A program made the translations under genes and the position numbers. A model generated the notes under the pieces. It saw only the letters and a list, made by a program, of their open reading frames with translations. It was not told the origin of the DNA and did not search any database. Positions 1-8,346 of a DNA stretch of 64,000 nt are shown here, in pieces (position 1 is the first letter of the stretch; each line of letters opens with the position of its first letter). Source of the DNA: DATGLG01 sp035294245 (GTDB lineage: Bacteria > Pseudomonadota > Alphaproteobacteria > JACZXZ01); contig DATGLG010000012.1 of NCBI GenBank assembly GCA_035294245.1, positions 1 through 64,000 on the forward strand, in the 5' to 3' direction.

Positions 1-470
1 CACGCCCAAACCAGGGACAGCCAACAGAGCCGTCGCTCAAAAGCGCTATCGACTTGGACGCGCCAGCAAACAGCTCTAGCCACAAACCAGCCACCGCCGC
101 CGCCCGCGCATCCCTTCCTCGCCTCACTATGTCAATCAACAAACAGTCGCCCACGGAATCCGCCTTGACCTGGCTTCCGCGGACAACTTGCCGCTTGGCT
201 CGTCCGCCACTTGAGGACTGCCTACCGGCAACGCGACCGCTGATTATAGCGAAATCGACCTTGGGACTCAATCATCCGTGGCACCGAGAGGGCGCCGAGA
301 TGTCGTCGCCGGCGCCGTATATAGGGCCGCGGCGCAGGCTTGTCTAGCGCTAATTCTCGAAGCCGTGGAAAAATTGGCGGGCGTCGCGCCGCATCAAATG
401 ACCGCGCTTCGTGCGGGCCCGTCGACCGCATCGCCGAGGCCCACCACTGGCCATTGCCTGCGTCATACGA
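1..470. other. No gene recognised
   Basis: About 470 bases without a convincing coding region. The open frames here have no recognisable motifs, no plausible ribosome binding sites, and lie in several competing phases. It may be the downstream region of the lipoprotein gene to its right, plus the edge of a gene outside the window. Confidence 0.4.
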
Positions 471-788
471 TCAAAAGGCCGGGACCATCCTCGGCGTGCG
501 CTGCTCCTCCTCGAAACAGGCGCGATAGCCGTCGTTCCACCCCTTGGCGTAGTCCGCGTCGCCGCGATAGCGCGCCGCATCCCGACGGTAGTCCTGACCA
601 TAGCCAGCCCGTCCAGCATCGGAAAAGCCGCTGCCGCACCCGTCGAGATAGGCGTCCTGATAAGTTGACGAGCCGGGCGGCGGAATCTGCGAGTTGACGA
701 GTCTCCCATCGCAAGCGGCAACGGTGGCGCCAAGGCATGCGACGGCGCCGGCAAGGCAGACGAGACGTGGCCGATGGCTCTTTTTCAT
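471..788 (-). CDS. Small putative lipoprotein with GWxxGYxAC motif
   Basis: A 105-residue protein. The start is placed at the ATG at 788 (MKKSHRPR...) because a charged n-region and hydrophobic stretch follow directly, ending in a lipobox-like TVAAC with the Cys at about residue 26. Export and lipid attachment are inferred from this. The mature part has PPPGS, then DAYLDGC, then DYAKGWNDGYRAC near the C-terminus. The same pattern occurs in the lipoprotein at 59471-59878, so the two are paralogues. I do not recognise the family and no function is assigned. The two paired Cys-containing motifs could form a disulphide in the periplasm. It stands alone, divergent from the deaminase gene. Confidence 0.7.
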   Translation of the reverse strand: MKKSHRPRLVCLAGAVACLGATVAACDGRLVNSQIPPPGSSTYQDAYLDGCGSGFSDAGRAGYGQDYRRDAARYRGDADYAKGWNDGYRACFEEEQRTPRMVPAF

Positions 789-951
789 CTCCTGCACCTT
801 TCGCGGCATTCGCATTGATTCCACGCAATCGAGATGCCGTTGGAATAAGCCTTCGCGAGCGGTATTACCGCTTCAGCCGAAGGGCTGGCAGAGCGCAATT
901 GCGGCTCCTATGATGCATGTCTCAATGCGATCTCGAGAGGAGATAGGTGAT

Positions 952-1857
952 ATGGCGCATGAATGGCGGGGTGTCCTTCCGGCGGTGACCACCCAATTCC
1001 GTGATGACCAGTCGCTCGATCTGGAGGCGACGGCACGGCATATCGAGAGACTCATCCGGGCCGGCGTGCACGGCCTTATCATGCTCGGCACTGTCGGCGA
1101 AAACACCGCGCTCGAGCCCGAGGAGAAGCGCGCCGTCGTGAAGCGCGCTGTCGAGGTGGCGAAAGGGCGCGTCCCCGTCCTTTCGGGGGTTGCCGAATGC
1201 TCAACGGCGCTTGCGTGCCGTTACGCCGCCGACATGGAGAAGCTCGGCGTCGATGGGCTCATGGTGCTTCCCGCCATGGTCTACAAGTCGGATTCGCGCG
1301 AGACGCTCGGCCATTTCCGTGCCGTCGCGCACGCCAGCAAGTTGCCGATCATGATCTACAACAATCCGATCTCCTATGGCGTCGATGTCACTCCGGAGAT
1401 GTTCGGCGAGCTCGCGAACGAGAAGACCATCGTGGCGCTCAAGGAATCGTCGGATAACGTCCGGCGGATCACCGATATCGTGAACACAGTGCGCGACCGC
1501 TTCACTCTCTTCTGCGGCGTCGACGATCTCGTGCTCGAAAGCACGATGCTCGGGGTGAGCGGCTGGGTTGCCGGGCTCGTCAACGCCTTCCCCGAGGAAT
1601 CCGTCCGGCTGTTCGAGCTCGCCGCGGCGGGGCGCTACAAAGAGGCGCTGCCGCTCTATCGCTGGTTCATGCCGATCCTGCACCTCGACTGCCACGTCAA
1701 GCTGGTCCAATACATCAAATACGCCCAGCATCTTGCCGGACTCGGCTCCGAGGTCGTGCGGGCGCCGCGTCTCGTGCTCGAGGGCGAAGAGCGCGCGCGT
1801 ATCGGTGCGCTGGTCCGTGCCGCGCTCGAAAGCCGCCCCAAGCTCGCCGCTGAATGA
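952..1857 (+). CDS. Dihydrodipicolinate synthase-family lyase/deaminase, probable 4-hydroxy-pyrroline-2-carboxylate deaminase
   Basis: 301 residues, the normal length for the DapA/N-acetylneuraminate lyase superfamily. Visible are the GTVGENTALE substrate loop (residues 46-55), the YNNP motif with Tyr136, and the Schiff-base Lys164 in VALKESSDN. The start at 952 is chosen because the family N-terminus (GVLPAVTTQF) follows immediately and AGGAG/AGGTGA lies just upstream; the frame stays open further upstream without homology. The neighbours are a proline-racemase-family epimerase and a D-amino-acid dehydrogenase. In hydroxyproline degradation a DapA-family enzyme deaminates 1-pyrroline-4-hydroxy-2-carboxylate to 2-oxoglutarate semialdehyde, so that role is inferred. 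Another aldolase function is possible. Confidence 0.8.
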   Translation: MAHEWRGVLPAVTTQFRDDQSLDLEATARHIERLIRAGVHGLIMLGTVGENTALEPEEKRAVVKRAVEVAKGRVPVLSGVAECSTALACRYAADMEKLGVDGLMVLPAMVYKSDSRETLGHFRAVAHASKLPIMIYNNPISYGVDVTPEMFGELANEKTIVALKESSDNVRRITDIVNTVRDRFTLFCGVDDLVLESTMLGVSGWVAGLVNAFPEESVRLFELAAAGRYKEALPLYRWFMPILHLDCHVKLVQYIKYAQHLAGLGSEVVRAPRLVLEGEERARIGALVRAALESRPKLAAE

Positions 1858-1865
1858 TCTCCATT

Positions 1866-1916
1866 CCGCCGCCGCTCGGGAAGCCGGGCGGCGGCGGTCC
1901 GCTCCTCGGCGAGCGG
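1866..1916. terminator. Hairpins between convergent genes
   Basis: A perfect 10-bp GC-rich stem (1866-1875 with 1888-1897, 12-nt loop) is followed by a 6-bp stem (1899-1904 with 1911-1916). They lie between the convergent deaminase and epimerase genes. There is no T-run, so a bidirectional terminator role is inferred from position and fold only. Confidence 0.45.
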
Positions 1917-1919
1917 CGA

Positions 1920-2921
1920 TCAGGCGACCTGGAAGCCCTTCGCGTAGGGGTCGCGATCTTCGATAAAGATCGTGTTGAGCCCGGTGATGCGCGCCCACCC
2001 CTCGATCGAGGGGATGATCGCCTCGTAATTGCCGACCTTGGCCCTGCCTTCGACCCGCCCCCGGAACAGGCTGCCGATGATACTCTCATGGACGAATTCG
2101 TCGCCCGGCTTGAGCTCGCCCCGCGCCGCCTTCTGGGCCATGCGCGCCGAAGTGCCCGTGCCGCAGGGGGAGCGGTCGATGGCGTGATCACCATAGAACA
2201 CAGCGTTCCGCGCATGGGCATCCGGATGACGCGGCTTGCCTGTCCACATGACGTGGCTGAGGCCGCGAATGGTCGGGTTTTCCGGATGCACGAACTCATA
2301 GCGCTCGTTGAGCACCTTCCGCAGCAGCGGGCTCAAGCGCAAGACATCGGCAGGCGTCAGCGCCTCAAGATCGCGATAGCCAGGTTGGGCTTCGACGATC
2401 GCGTAGAAATTTCCTCCATAGGCGACGTCGACGGTGAGCGGCCCGATGCCGTCGCACGCAACCTCGAGTCCAGGGGAATGGAGAAACGAGGGCACGTTGG
2501 TGATGCGCACGGCTTCGATATGGGCGCCGCTCTGGGTGTAAGTCGCGACGACCAGCCCCGCCGGCGTCTCGAGGCGAAGCTCGCCGGGCTTGCGGGGGGT
2601 CACCAATCCGCGCTCAAGGGCAACCGTTACCGTGCCGATGGTGCCGTGGCCGCACATCGGCAGGCAGCCACTGGTCTCGATGAAGAGGATGCCGATGTCG
2701 CAATCCTCGCGGGTCGGTGGATAGAGGATGCTGCCCGACATCATGTCGTGGCCGCGCGGCTCGAACATGAGCCCGGTGCGGATCCAGTCATACTCCCTCA
2801 GGAAATGCTGCCGCCGCTCGCTCATGCTGGCGCCCTTCAAGGGCGGCCCGCCGCCGGCAACCACCCGCACGGGGTTGCCGCAGGTATGCGCGTCGATGCA
2901 AAAGAAGGTGTGGTTCGCCAT
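1920..2921 (-). CDS. lhpA: 4-hydroxyproline epimerase / proline racemase family
   Basis: 333 residues. The two catalytic cysteines of the racemase family are present: Cys90 in PMCGHGTIG and Cys253 in SPCGTGTSARMA. The presence of both separates active epimerases/racemases from the Thr-containing trans-3-hydroxyproline dehydratases. It would convert trans-4-hydroxy-L-proline to cis-4-hydroxy-D-proline in the cytoplasm. The DadA-like oxidoreductase starts 92 bp away in the opposite direction and the deaminase gene converges on it, which supports hydroxyproline over proline as the substrate. Substrate choice is inferred from context. The gene has an ATG start at 2921. Confidence 0.85.
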   Translation of the reverse strand: MANHTFFCIDAHTCGNPVRVVAGGGPPLKGASMSERRQHFLREYDWIRTGLMFEPRGHDMMSGSILYPPTREDCDIGILFIETSGCLPMCGHGTIGTVTVALERGLVTPRKPGELRLETPAGLVVATYTQSGAHIEAVRITNVPSFLHSPGLEVACDGIGPLTVDVAYGGNFYAIVEAQPGYRDLEALTPADVLRLSPLLRKVLNERYEFVHPENPTIRGLSHVMWTGKPRHPDAHARNAVFYGDHAIDRSPCGTGTSARMAQKAARGELKPGDEFVHESIIGSLFRGRVEGRAKVGNYEAIIPSIEGWARITGLNTIFIEDRDPYAKGFQVA

Positions 2922-3013
2922 GCCCGCTATGTACGACAGCTTCGCCGCCGGCGCAATCGCCCCCGCTGATTTTCGAGTGGAACGGCACCCCGCATTCGGT
3001 TAGAGCACGAGCC

Positions 3014-4279
3014 ATGAGCCCTATTTCTCCTCGCTCCCGCGCAAGGCGCGTCGCCATCGTCGGCGCCGGCATCGTCGGCATGGCCACGGCGCGCTACCTC
3101 CAACGCGATGGATGCGACGTTACGGTCATTGACCCCGTCGCACCCGGCCGAAGCACCTCCTTCGGCAACGCCGGCGGCATCGCGGTCTCCGAGGTGGCGC
3201 CGATTTCTCTTCCAGGGATCATTCGGCGCGTTCCCGGCTGGCTTATGGATCCGCTGGGGCCGCTGACCATCCGATGGTCCTATCTTCCGCGTCTGGCGCC
3301 ATGGCTGTGGCGCTTCTGGCGCGCCGGGCGACGCGACCACGTGGAAGCGGCGAGCGCGGCGCTTGCGAGCCTGCTGTCGATTGCTTACGACGATTACGAG
3401 CCGCTCCTTGTCGAGGCGGGTATCCGCGATCTGCTCTTCCGTAACGGCTGCCTCTCCCTCTACATGAGTGAAGACGCTTTGGCCCACGACGCCTATGAAT
3501 GGGAGCTCAAGCGGCGGCACGGCATCCGATTCGAGCGGCTCGGCCCCGAGGAGATCCGCCAGATGGAGCCGGAGCTCTCGCCCGTGTTCAAGGCTGCGAT
3601 GTTCATCCCCGACTGGGGTCATGTCGCCGACCCCTATCGAATCGTCAAGGGAATCGCCGAGACGTTCGTGCGCAACGGTGGCGCCGTTCGCGAGGCGCGT
3701 GTCATGGATTTCGCATTCGGCGTGGAGGGGCCCTGCGCCGTCATCACCGATGCCGGCGAAAAGCTTGCCTGCGACCAGATCGTGATCGCCGCGGGCGCTT
3801 GGTCCCATCGGCTTGCGCGCAAGCTCGGCAGTGGCGTGCCCCTCGAGACGGAGCGCGGCTATCACATGACCCTGGCGAATCCGAATGTACGCCTGACGCG
3901 CATGCTTCACTCGGCGGAAGGCGGATTCGTCGTCACGCCCATGGCCATGGGGCTTCGCTTGGCGGGCACAGTCGAGCTTGCCGGCCTCGATGCCGCCCCC
4001 AATTACGCCCGCGCCCGCGTCCTGGTCGAGCGCGCCAAGCGATTTCTGCCGCAGCTCAACGACGCGGAAGGATCGCCTTGGATGGGGTTTCGCCCCTCGC
4101 TCCCGGACTCCTTGCCGGTGATCTCCCGCTCACCCCGTTTCCACAACGTGTTCTACGCCTTCGGTCATGGTCATCTTGGCCTCACCGAAGCGGCCAGCAC
4201 CGGGCGGCTGGTCGCAGCGCTCGCGGCCGGGCGTCGCCCTGCCATCGACCTCGAACCTTTCAGGATCGACCGCTTCTAG
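3014..4279 (+). CDS. FAD-dependent D-amino-acid dehydrogenase (DadA-like), probable D-hydroxyproline dehydrogenase
   Basis: 421 residues. A Rossmann dinucleotide-binding motif lies at the N-terminus (VAIVGAGIVGMATARYL, about residues 13-29), and the DAO/DadA fold continues to the C-terminal FGHGHLGLTEAA segment typical of the family. It would oxidise D-amino acids with FAD and pass electrons to the respiratory chain. Divergent from the epimerase with a 92-bp shared upstream region, it is the likely second step in hydroxyproline catabolism (cis-4-hydroxy-D-proline to 1-pyrroline-4-hydroxy-2-carboxylate). The oxoglutarate-semialdehyde dehydrogenase needed to finish the pathway is not in the window. 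Confidence 0.8.
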   Translation: MSPISPRSRARRVAIVGAGIVGMATARYLQRDGCDVTVIDPVAPGRSTSFGNAGGIAVSEVAPISLPGIIRRVPGWLMDPLGPLTIRWSYLPRLAPWLWRFWRAGRRDHVEAASAALASLLSIAYDDYEPLLVEAGIRDLLFRNGCLSLYMSEDALAHDAYEWELKRRHGIRFERLGPEEIRQMEPELSPVFKAAMFIPDWGHVADPYRIVKGIAETFVRNGGAVREARVMDFAFGVEGPCAVITDAGEKLACDQIVIAAGAWSHRLARKLGSGVPLETERGYHMTLANPNVRLTRMLHSAEGGFVVTPMAMGLRLAGTVELAGLDAAPNYARARVLVERAKRFLPQLNDAEGSPWMGFRPSLPDSLPVISRSPRFHNVFYAFGHGHLGLTEAASTGRLVAALAAGRRPAIDLEPFRIDRF

Positions 4280-4350
4280 CTTGCCTCAAAAATGCCGTAA
4301 CGCCTCGCTAGCTTCCAGACCATTCGCCAGTCACCTCGTAGGGGATTCCC

Positions 4351-5781
4351 ATGGCTGCTTCCTCCGGATTGCTTCCGCTCGTCGCGATCACTGCCATGCT
4401 CTCCAGCGGCGCCGCAGCAGCGGCGGATGGGGAGGTCACCGTAAGCCCCGACCAGCAGACGGCGCTCTCTCTCACCGTTTATCAGCAAGATCTGGCGCTC
4501 GTCCAGGATCGCCGGAATGTGAAGCTGGGCGAAGGTCTCAACTATATCGCTTTCGCAGGCGTGAGCGCACAGCTGAAGCCCGACACGGTGCTCGTCGACA
4601 GCCTCGACGGCGATCACCCGCGTCTCATCGAGCAACGTTTCGAAAACGCCCTGCTCACACCGCGAGCGCTGCTCCTTGCCTCGGTCGGCCACGAGATTCG
4701 CATTGCCATCCGCAATCCCCAAACCGGCGAGGAGCGCATCGAGACGGCGACGGTATTGGCGGCCAGCCAGGGCCTCGTGCTCAAGATGGGCGATCGCATC
4801 GAAACCGTGCCGCCGGGCCGAATTATCTATGACGGCGTCCCCCCCAATCTGCGCGCGACGCCGACCCTGAGCCTCATGCTCACCAGTCTCAGAGGGGGCG
4901 AGACGCCCATCGCCATCAGCTATTTGACAGGCGGCGTGACATGGTCGGCCAATTATGTGGCCGAGCTGAACGAGACGGACAACAAGATGACCCTGAGCGG
5001 CCGGGCGAGCGTTGCGAATGCAAGCGGGATCGATTACCGCAAAGCGCAACTGACCCTCGTCGCCGGCTCGCTCAATCGCGTCCCGGAAGCACCGCAGCCA
5101 CCGCGTCCGGAGCCGCGCATGGCGATGATGGCTGCAGCAGCAGCTCCGTCATCGCCCGCGCCTGTACCGCTCGGCGACTATTACCGCTTCGCGCTGGATC
5201 GGCAGATCAGCCTCGGCGACCACGAGACCGTGCAGTTGGCGCTACTGCAGGCTGCGGCGGTGACCGTAAAGAAATCCTATTGGCTAACGGATTCGGCGCC
5301 GGTAACGGCGAGTGCGACGACCGCAGCGACGCCCGTCAAGGTCGACGTTCGGCTCGACTTCGACAACAAGAAGGCGGCGGGGCTGGGAATGCCGCTCCCA
5401 AGCGGCGTGGTTCGGGTCTATCAGCGCGGCTCCGATGATACGACGGCTTTTCTCGGTGAAGATCGCATCGCCTCGACCGCCGTCGACAAGCCTGTCACAC
5501 TCACGCTTGGCCAGGCCTTCGACGTGACGGCCGAGCGCCGGCAGACGAGCTTCGCCCATCCCAACGACAAGAGCTTTGAGGCGGGAGAGGAGATCACGCT
5601 TCACAATGCCTCGGACAAGCCCGTCACGGTCACAGTAGTCGAGACGATCCCCGGCAATTGGACCATCGTCGAGCAAAGCGATCCGCATCAAAAGGTTGGC
5701 GCCGCTGAGGCGCAGTGGCACATCGATGTTCCGGCCAAGGCCATCCACAAGCTGAGCTACCGGGTCGTCTCGCGGTTTTAG
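4351..5781 (+). CDS. Exported DUF4139 domain protein
   Basis: 476 residues. A signal peptide is visible at 1-25 (hydrophobic core ending ASSGAAAAADG-like, with Ala-X-Ala cleavage). The mature N-terminus has the LTVYQQDLALVQDRR segment that begins DUF4139 proteins, a low-complexity Pro/Ala-rich linker at about residues 245-270, and a beta-rich C-terminal half ending LSYRVVSRF. The family occurs in envelopes of many Proteobacteria and its function is unknown. A Shine-Dalgarno-like AGGGGA precedes the ATG. It converges on sufA with only 7 bp between the stop codons. Confidence 0.75.
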   Translation: MAASSGLLPLVAITAMLSSGAAAAADGEVTVSPDQQTALSLTVYQQDLALVQDRRNVKLGEGLNYIAFAGVSAQLKPDTVLVDSLDGDHPRLIEQRFENALLTPRALLLASVGHEIRIAIRNPQTGEERIETATVLAASQGLVLKMGDRIETVPPGRIIYDGVPPNLRATPTLSLMLTSLRGGETPIAISYLTGGVTWSANYVAELNETDNKMTLSGRASVANASGIDYRKAQLTLVAGSLNRVPEAPQPPRPEPRMAMMAAAAAPSSPAPVPLGDYYRFALDRQISLGDHETVQLALLQAAAVTVKKSYWLTDSAPVTASATTAATPVKVDVRLDFDNKKAAGLGMPLPSGVVRVYQRGSDDTTAFLGEDRIASTAVDKPVTLTLGQAFDVTAERRQTSFAHPNDKSFEAGEEITLHNASDKPVTVTVVETIPGNWTIVEQSDPHQKVGAAEAQWHIDVPAKAIHKLSYRVVSRF

Positions 5782-5788
5782 GCGGAGC

Positions 5789-6124
5789 CTAGACGCTGAA
5801 GCTCTCGCCGCAGCCGCAGCGGCTCTTCTCGTTCGGGTTCGAGAAGACGAAGCCCGATTGGAGCTTGCCTTCGACGTAATCCATGACCGTGCCGAGGAGG
5901 AACATGACCGAAGCGGGATCGATGAAGATCTTGACCCCCTTGTCGGTGATGATGTCCTCGAACTTCTTGGGGGCGTCCGCATACTCGACGAAATAGCTCA
6001 ACCCTGAGCAGCCGCGCGTGCGCACGCCGATGCGCAGCCCCTGTACGGGCTTGTCGCTCTTTGCGATCAGCGCCTTCACGCGCTCGGCCGCGACGTCGGT
6101 GAGCGTGATCATCGGAGCAGCCAT
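5789..6124 (-). CDS. sufA: A-type iron-sulfur carrier SufA/ErpA-like
   Basis: 111 residues from the ATG at 6124; a TTG two codons upstream is also in frame. The HesB/IscA fold is clear, with the three ligand cysteines in RTRGCSGLSY and the C-terminal CGCGESF. A-type carriers receive Fe-S clusters from the SufBCD scaffold and deliver them to apoproteins. This is the last gene of the SUF operon, directly after sufT. Confidence 0.9.
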   Translation of the reverse strand: MAAPMITLTDVAAERVKALIAKSDKPVQGLRIGVRTRGCSGLSYFVEYADAPKKFEDIITDKGVKIFIDPASVMFLLGTVMDYVEGKLQSGFVFSNPNEKSRCGCGESFSV

Positions 6125-6171
6125 GGCCAATCCTACCTCTCACCCATGGATTCGATCGCCTTTCATATAAG

Positions 6172-6594
6172 TCAATCCATTCCCAAAGCCAGCTTCGCGT
6201 CGTCGGACATGCGCGCCGTCGACCAGGGCGGATCCCAGACCAGCTTCACCTCGACCTCGCCTGTCCCCTCCACCTGGGAAACGGCATTCGCCACGGCCCC
6301 CGGCAGCGAACCGGCCACCGGGCAAGCCGGTGCCGTCAACGTCATCTCGATCGCGACGTCGCCCCGGTCGTCGATCTCGAGCTTATAGATGAGGCCCAAA
6401 TCGTAGATATTGACCGGTATCTCGGGATCGTAAACGGTCCGCAACGCCGCCACCACCTCATCGAATGAGGCGGGCGCGGCACCGGACGGCAAGGCTTCGC
6501 CCACCTTGACCGTGGCTCCCGAAGCCGCCGCCTCCGGGACGTAAGGGGACTCGCGCCAGTCGAACCCGTCATCCATCCTGCGCCGCTCCTGCAT
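6172..6594 (-). CDS. sufT: SUF-associated DUF59/MIP18-family protein SufT
   Basis: 140 residues, or 134 from the internal ATG at 6576. A variable N-terminal region of about 45 residues precedes the DUF59 core, which holds the conserved VYDPEIPVNIYDLGLIY segment and the TLTAPACPVA motif with the conserved Cys. SufT proteins help mature Fe-S proteins, and the gene commonly sits inside suf operons, as here between sufU and sufA. Its biochemical activity is not established. Confidence 0.85.
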   Translation of the reverse strand: MQERRRMDDGFDWRESPYVPEAAASGATVKVGEALPSGAAPASFDEVVAALRTVYDPEIPVNIYDLGLIYKLEIDDRGDVAIEMTLTAPACPVAGSLPGAVANAVSQVEGTGEVEVKLVWDPPWSTARMSDDAKLALGMD

Positions 6595-6606
6595 CGTATC
6601 GCCTGC

Positions 6607-7071
6607 CTATTCCGTGCTTACGTCGCCCCTGCCGGCGAGTGCCGCGTTCAGGGTATGCCACGCGAGGGTCGCGCACTTCACGCGCATCGGGAATTGCCGC
6701 ACGCCCGAAAGCACGCGGAGCTTGTCCGCATCCTCCTCCAGCCCCTCGGGAAAGTCGACATCATCGCCTTGCGTGCAGAGGCGGTGAAAGGCATCGAAGA
6801 GCGCCTTCGCCTGCGCCTCGGTCTTGCCCTGCAGAAGCTCGGTCATCATCGAGGCCGATGCGGTCGAGATGGCGCAGCCCCGGCCTTGGAACGCGAGATC
6901 GCGGATCGTGCCGCCATCATCGAGCTTCAGATATACCGTGAGCTGATCGCCGCAAAGGGGGTTATGGCCGTGGGCTTCGCAATTCGCGTCCGTCGGGCGG
7001 CGGAAATTCCGCGGATGCTTGCCGTGATCGAGGATCACTTCCTGATAAAGCTCGCGCAGATCATCGGTCAT
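6607..7071 (-). CDS. sufU: SufU/NifU-type Fe-S assembly scaffold or sulfur-transfer protein
   Basis: 154 residues. The start codon at 7071 overlaps the sufS stop as TGATG, so translation is probably coupled. It has the family N-terminus LRELYQEVILDHGKHPRN and three conserved cysteines (NPLCGDQ, GRGCAIS, RVKCATL). The roughly 20-residue insertion between the second and third cysteines marks SufU rather than IscU. SufU proteins take persulfide sulfur from SufS, and no sufE is present, so SufU probably fills that role here. Confidence 0.9.
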   Translation of the reverse strand: MTDDLRELYQEVILDHGKHPRNFRRPTDANCEAHGHNPLCGDQLTVYLKLDDGGTIRDLAFQGRGCAISTASASMMTELLQGKTEAQAKALFDAFHRLCTQGDDVDFPEGLEEDADKLRVLSGVRQFPMRVKCATLAWHTLNAALAGRGDVSTE

Positions 7072-8342
7072 CAGGCAAAAATCTCCCGAACCGATTCGAT
7101 CGCCGCGACGAGGGCGTCGACTTCGGCAAACGTATTGTAGAGTCCGAAGGAGGCACGGGCCGTCGCGGCCACGCCATAACGCTCCATCAGCGGTTGCGCG
7201 CAATGATGCCCCGTGCGGATCGCGACACCTGCGCGGTCGACGATGGTGCCGACATCGTGCGCATGCGCGTTTTCAAGGGTAAATGAGACGATGGCGGCCT
7301 TTTCGGACGCCGTACCGTAGATGCGCAGTCCCGGAATCGCCGAAAGCCGTCGTGTCGCATAATCGAGGAGCTGCTGCTCGTGACCGGCGATCGCCTCCTT
7401 GCCGAGCGCCGTCACGTAATCGATCGCCGCTGCGAGGCCGATCGCCTCGACAATGGCTGGCGTGCCGGCCTCGAAGCGCTCCGGCGGATCCTTGAAGGTG
7501 GTGCCGGCGAAGGAGACGGAGCGGATCATGTCACCGCCGCCTTGATAGGGTGGCATCTTCTCGAGCACGTCATATTTGCCGTAGAGCACGCCAATCCCGC
7601 TCGGTCCATAGAGCTTGTGGCCGGTGAAGACGTAGAAATCCACGTCGAGCGCCTTCACGTCCACCGGCCGGTGCACCACCGCCTGCGAGCCGTCCATCAG
7701 CACGGGAATTCCCCGCGCATGGGCGAGGCGCACGATCTCCTCCGCCGGCGTCACCGTGCCGAGCACATTCGAGCAATGGGTGACGGCGACGAGCTTGGTG
7801 CGAGGACCGAGCAGCTCCGCATAAGCGTCCAGGCGAAAGGCGCCTGCTTCATCCACGGGCACAATCTTGAGCGAAATGCCTCGCTCCATCTGCAGCAGCT
7901 GCCAGGGAACGATGTTGGCATGGTGCTCCATCTCGGAGATCACCACCTCGTCGCCCGTCTCGAAAAAGCGGCGACCATAGCTTGCTGCGACAAGGTTGAT
8001 GGCTTCCGTGGCGTTGCGCGTGAACACGATCTCCTTGATGCTGGCGCCGAGGAAGCGTGCCACCGTGTCGCGTGCCGCCTCGTAGCGGTCCGTGGCGCGT
8101 TGAGAAAGGAAGTGCACGCCGCGATGGACATTGGCGTAATCCGTCTCCATCACCTCGCGCATGGTATCGATGACCACGCGCGGCTTCTGCGCGCTAGCGC
8201 CATTGTCGAGATAGACGAGCGGCCGCCCATAGACCGGCCGGGAAAGGATGGGGAAATCCTTTCGTACCCGCTCCACGTCATAATCGGGCGTGTTGGGTCG
8301 CCGATCGGGCTTCAGGGCAAGATTGGTGCTGCCGCTTGTCAT
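7071..8342 (-). CDS. sufS: Cysteine desulfurase SufS (group II)
   Basis: 423 residues from the ATG at 8342. The frame is open upstream, but that part overlaps sufD and has no homology. The PLP lysine is Lys243 in FTGHKLYGPSGIG, and the persulfide-forming Cys381 is in RTGHHCAQPLM, the short-loop arrangement of group II enzymes. It releases sulfur from cysteine for cluster assembly. The sufD stop lies 4 bp upstream of its start, and its own stop overlaps the sufU start. It is one of three cysteine desulfurases in the window. Confidence 0.95.
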   Translation of the reverse strand: MTSGSTNLALKPDRRPNTPDYDVERVRKDFPILSRPVYGRPLVYLDNGASAQKPRVVIDTMREVMETDYANVHRGVHFLSQRATDRYEAARDTVARFLGASIKEIVFTRNATEAINLVAASYGRRFFETGDEVVISEMEHHANIVPWQLLQMERGISLKIVPVDEAGAFRLDAYAELLGPRTKLVAVTHCSNVLGTVTPAEEIVRLAHARGIPVLMDGSQAVVHRPVDVKALDVDFYVFTGHKLYGPSGIGVLYGKYDVLEKMPPYQGGGDMIRSVSFAGTTFKDPPERFEAGTPAIVEAIGLAAAIDYVTALGKEAIAGHEQQLLDYATRRLSAIPGLRIYGTASEKAAIVSFTLENAHAHDVGTIVDRAGVAIRTGHHCAQPLMERYGVAATARASFGLYNTFAEVDALVAAIESVREIFA

Positions 8343-8346
8343 CCGC

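Noticed and set aside
1851..2969. 371-codon + strand frame over the epimerase gene
   Set aside because: Complementary shadow of the epimerase, whose two catalytic cysteine motifs fix the real strand.
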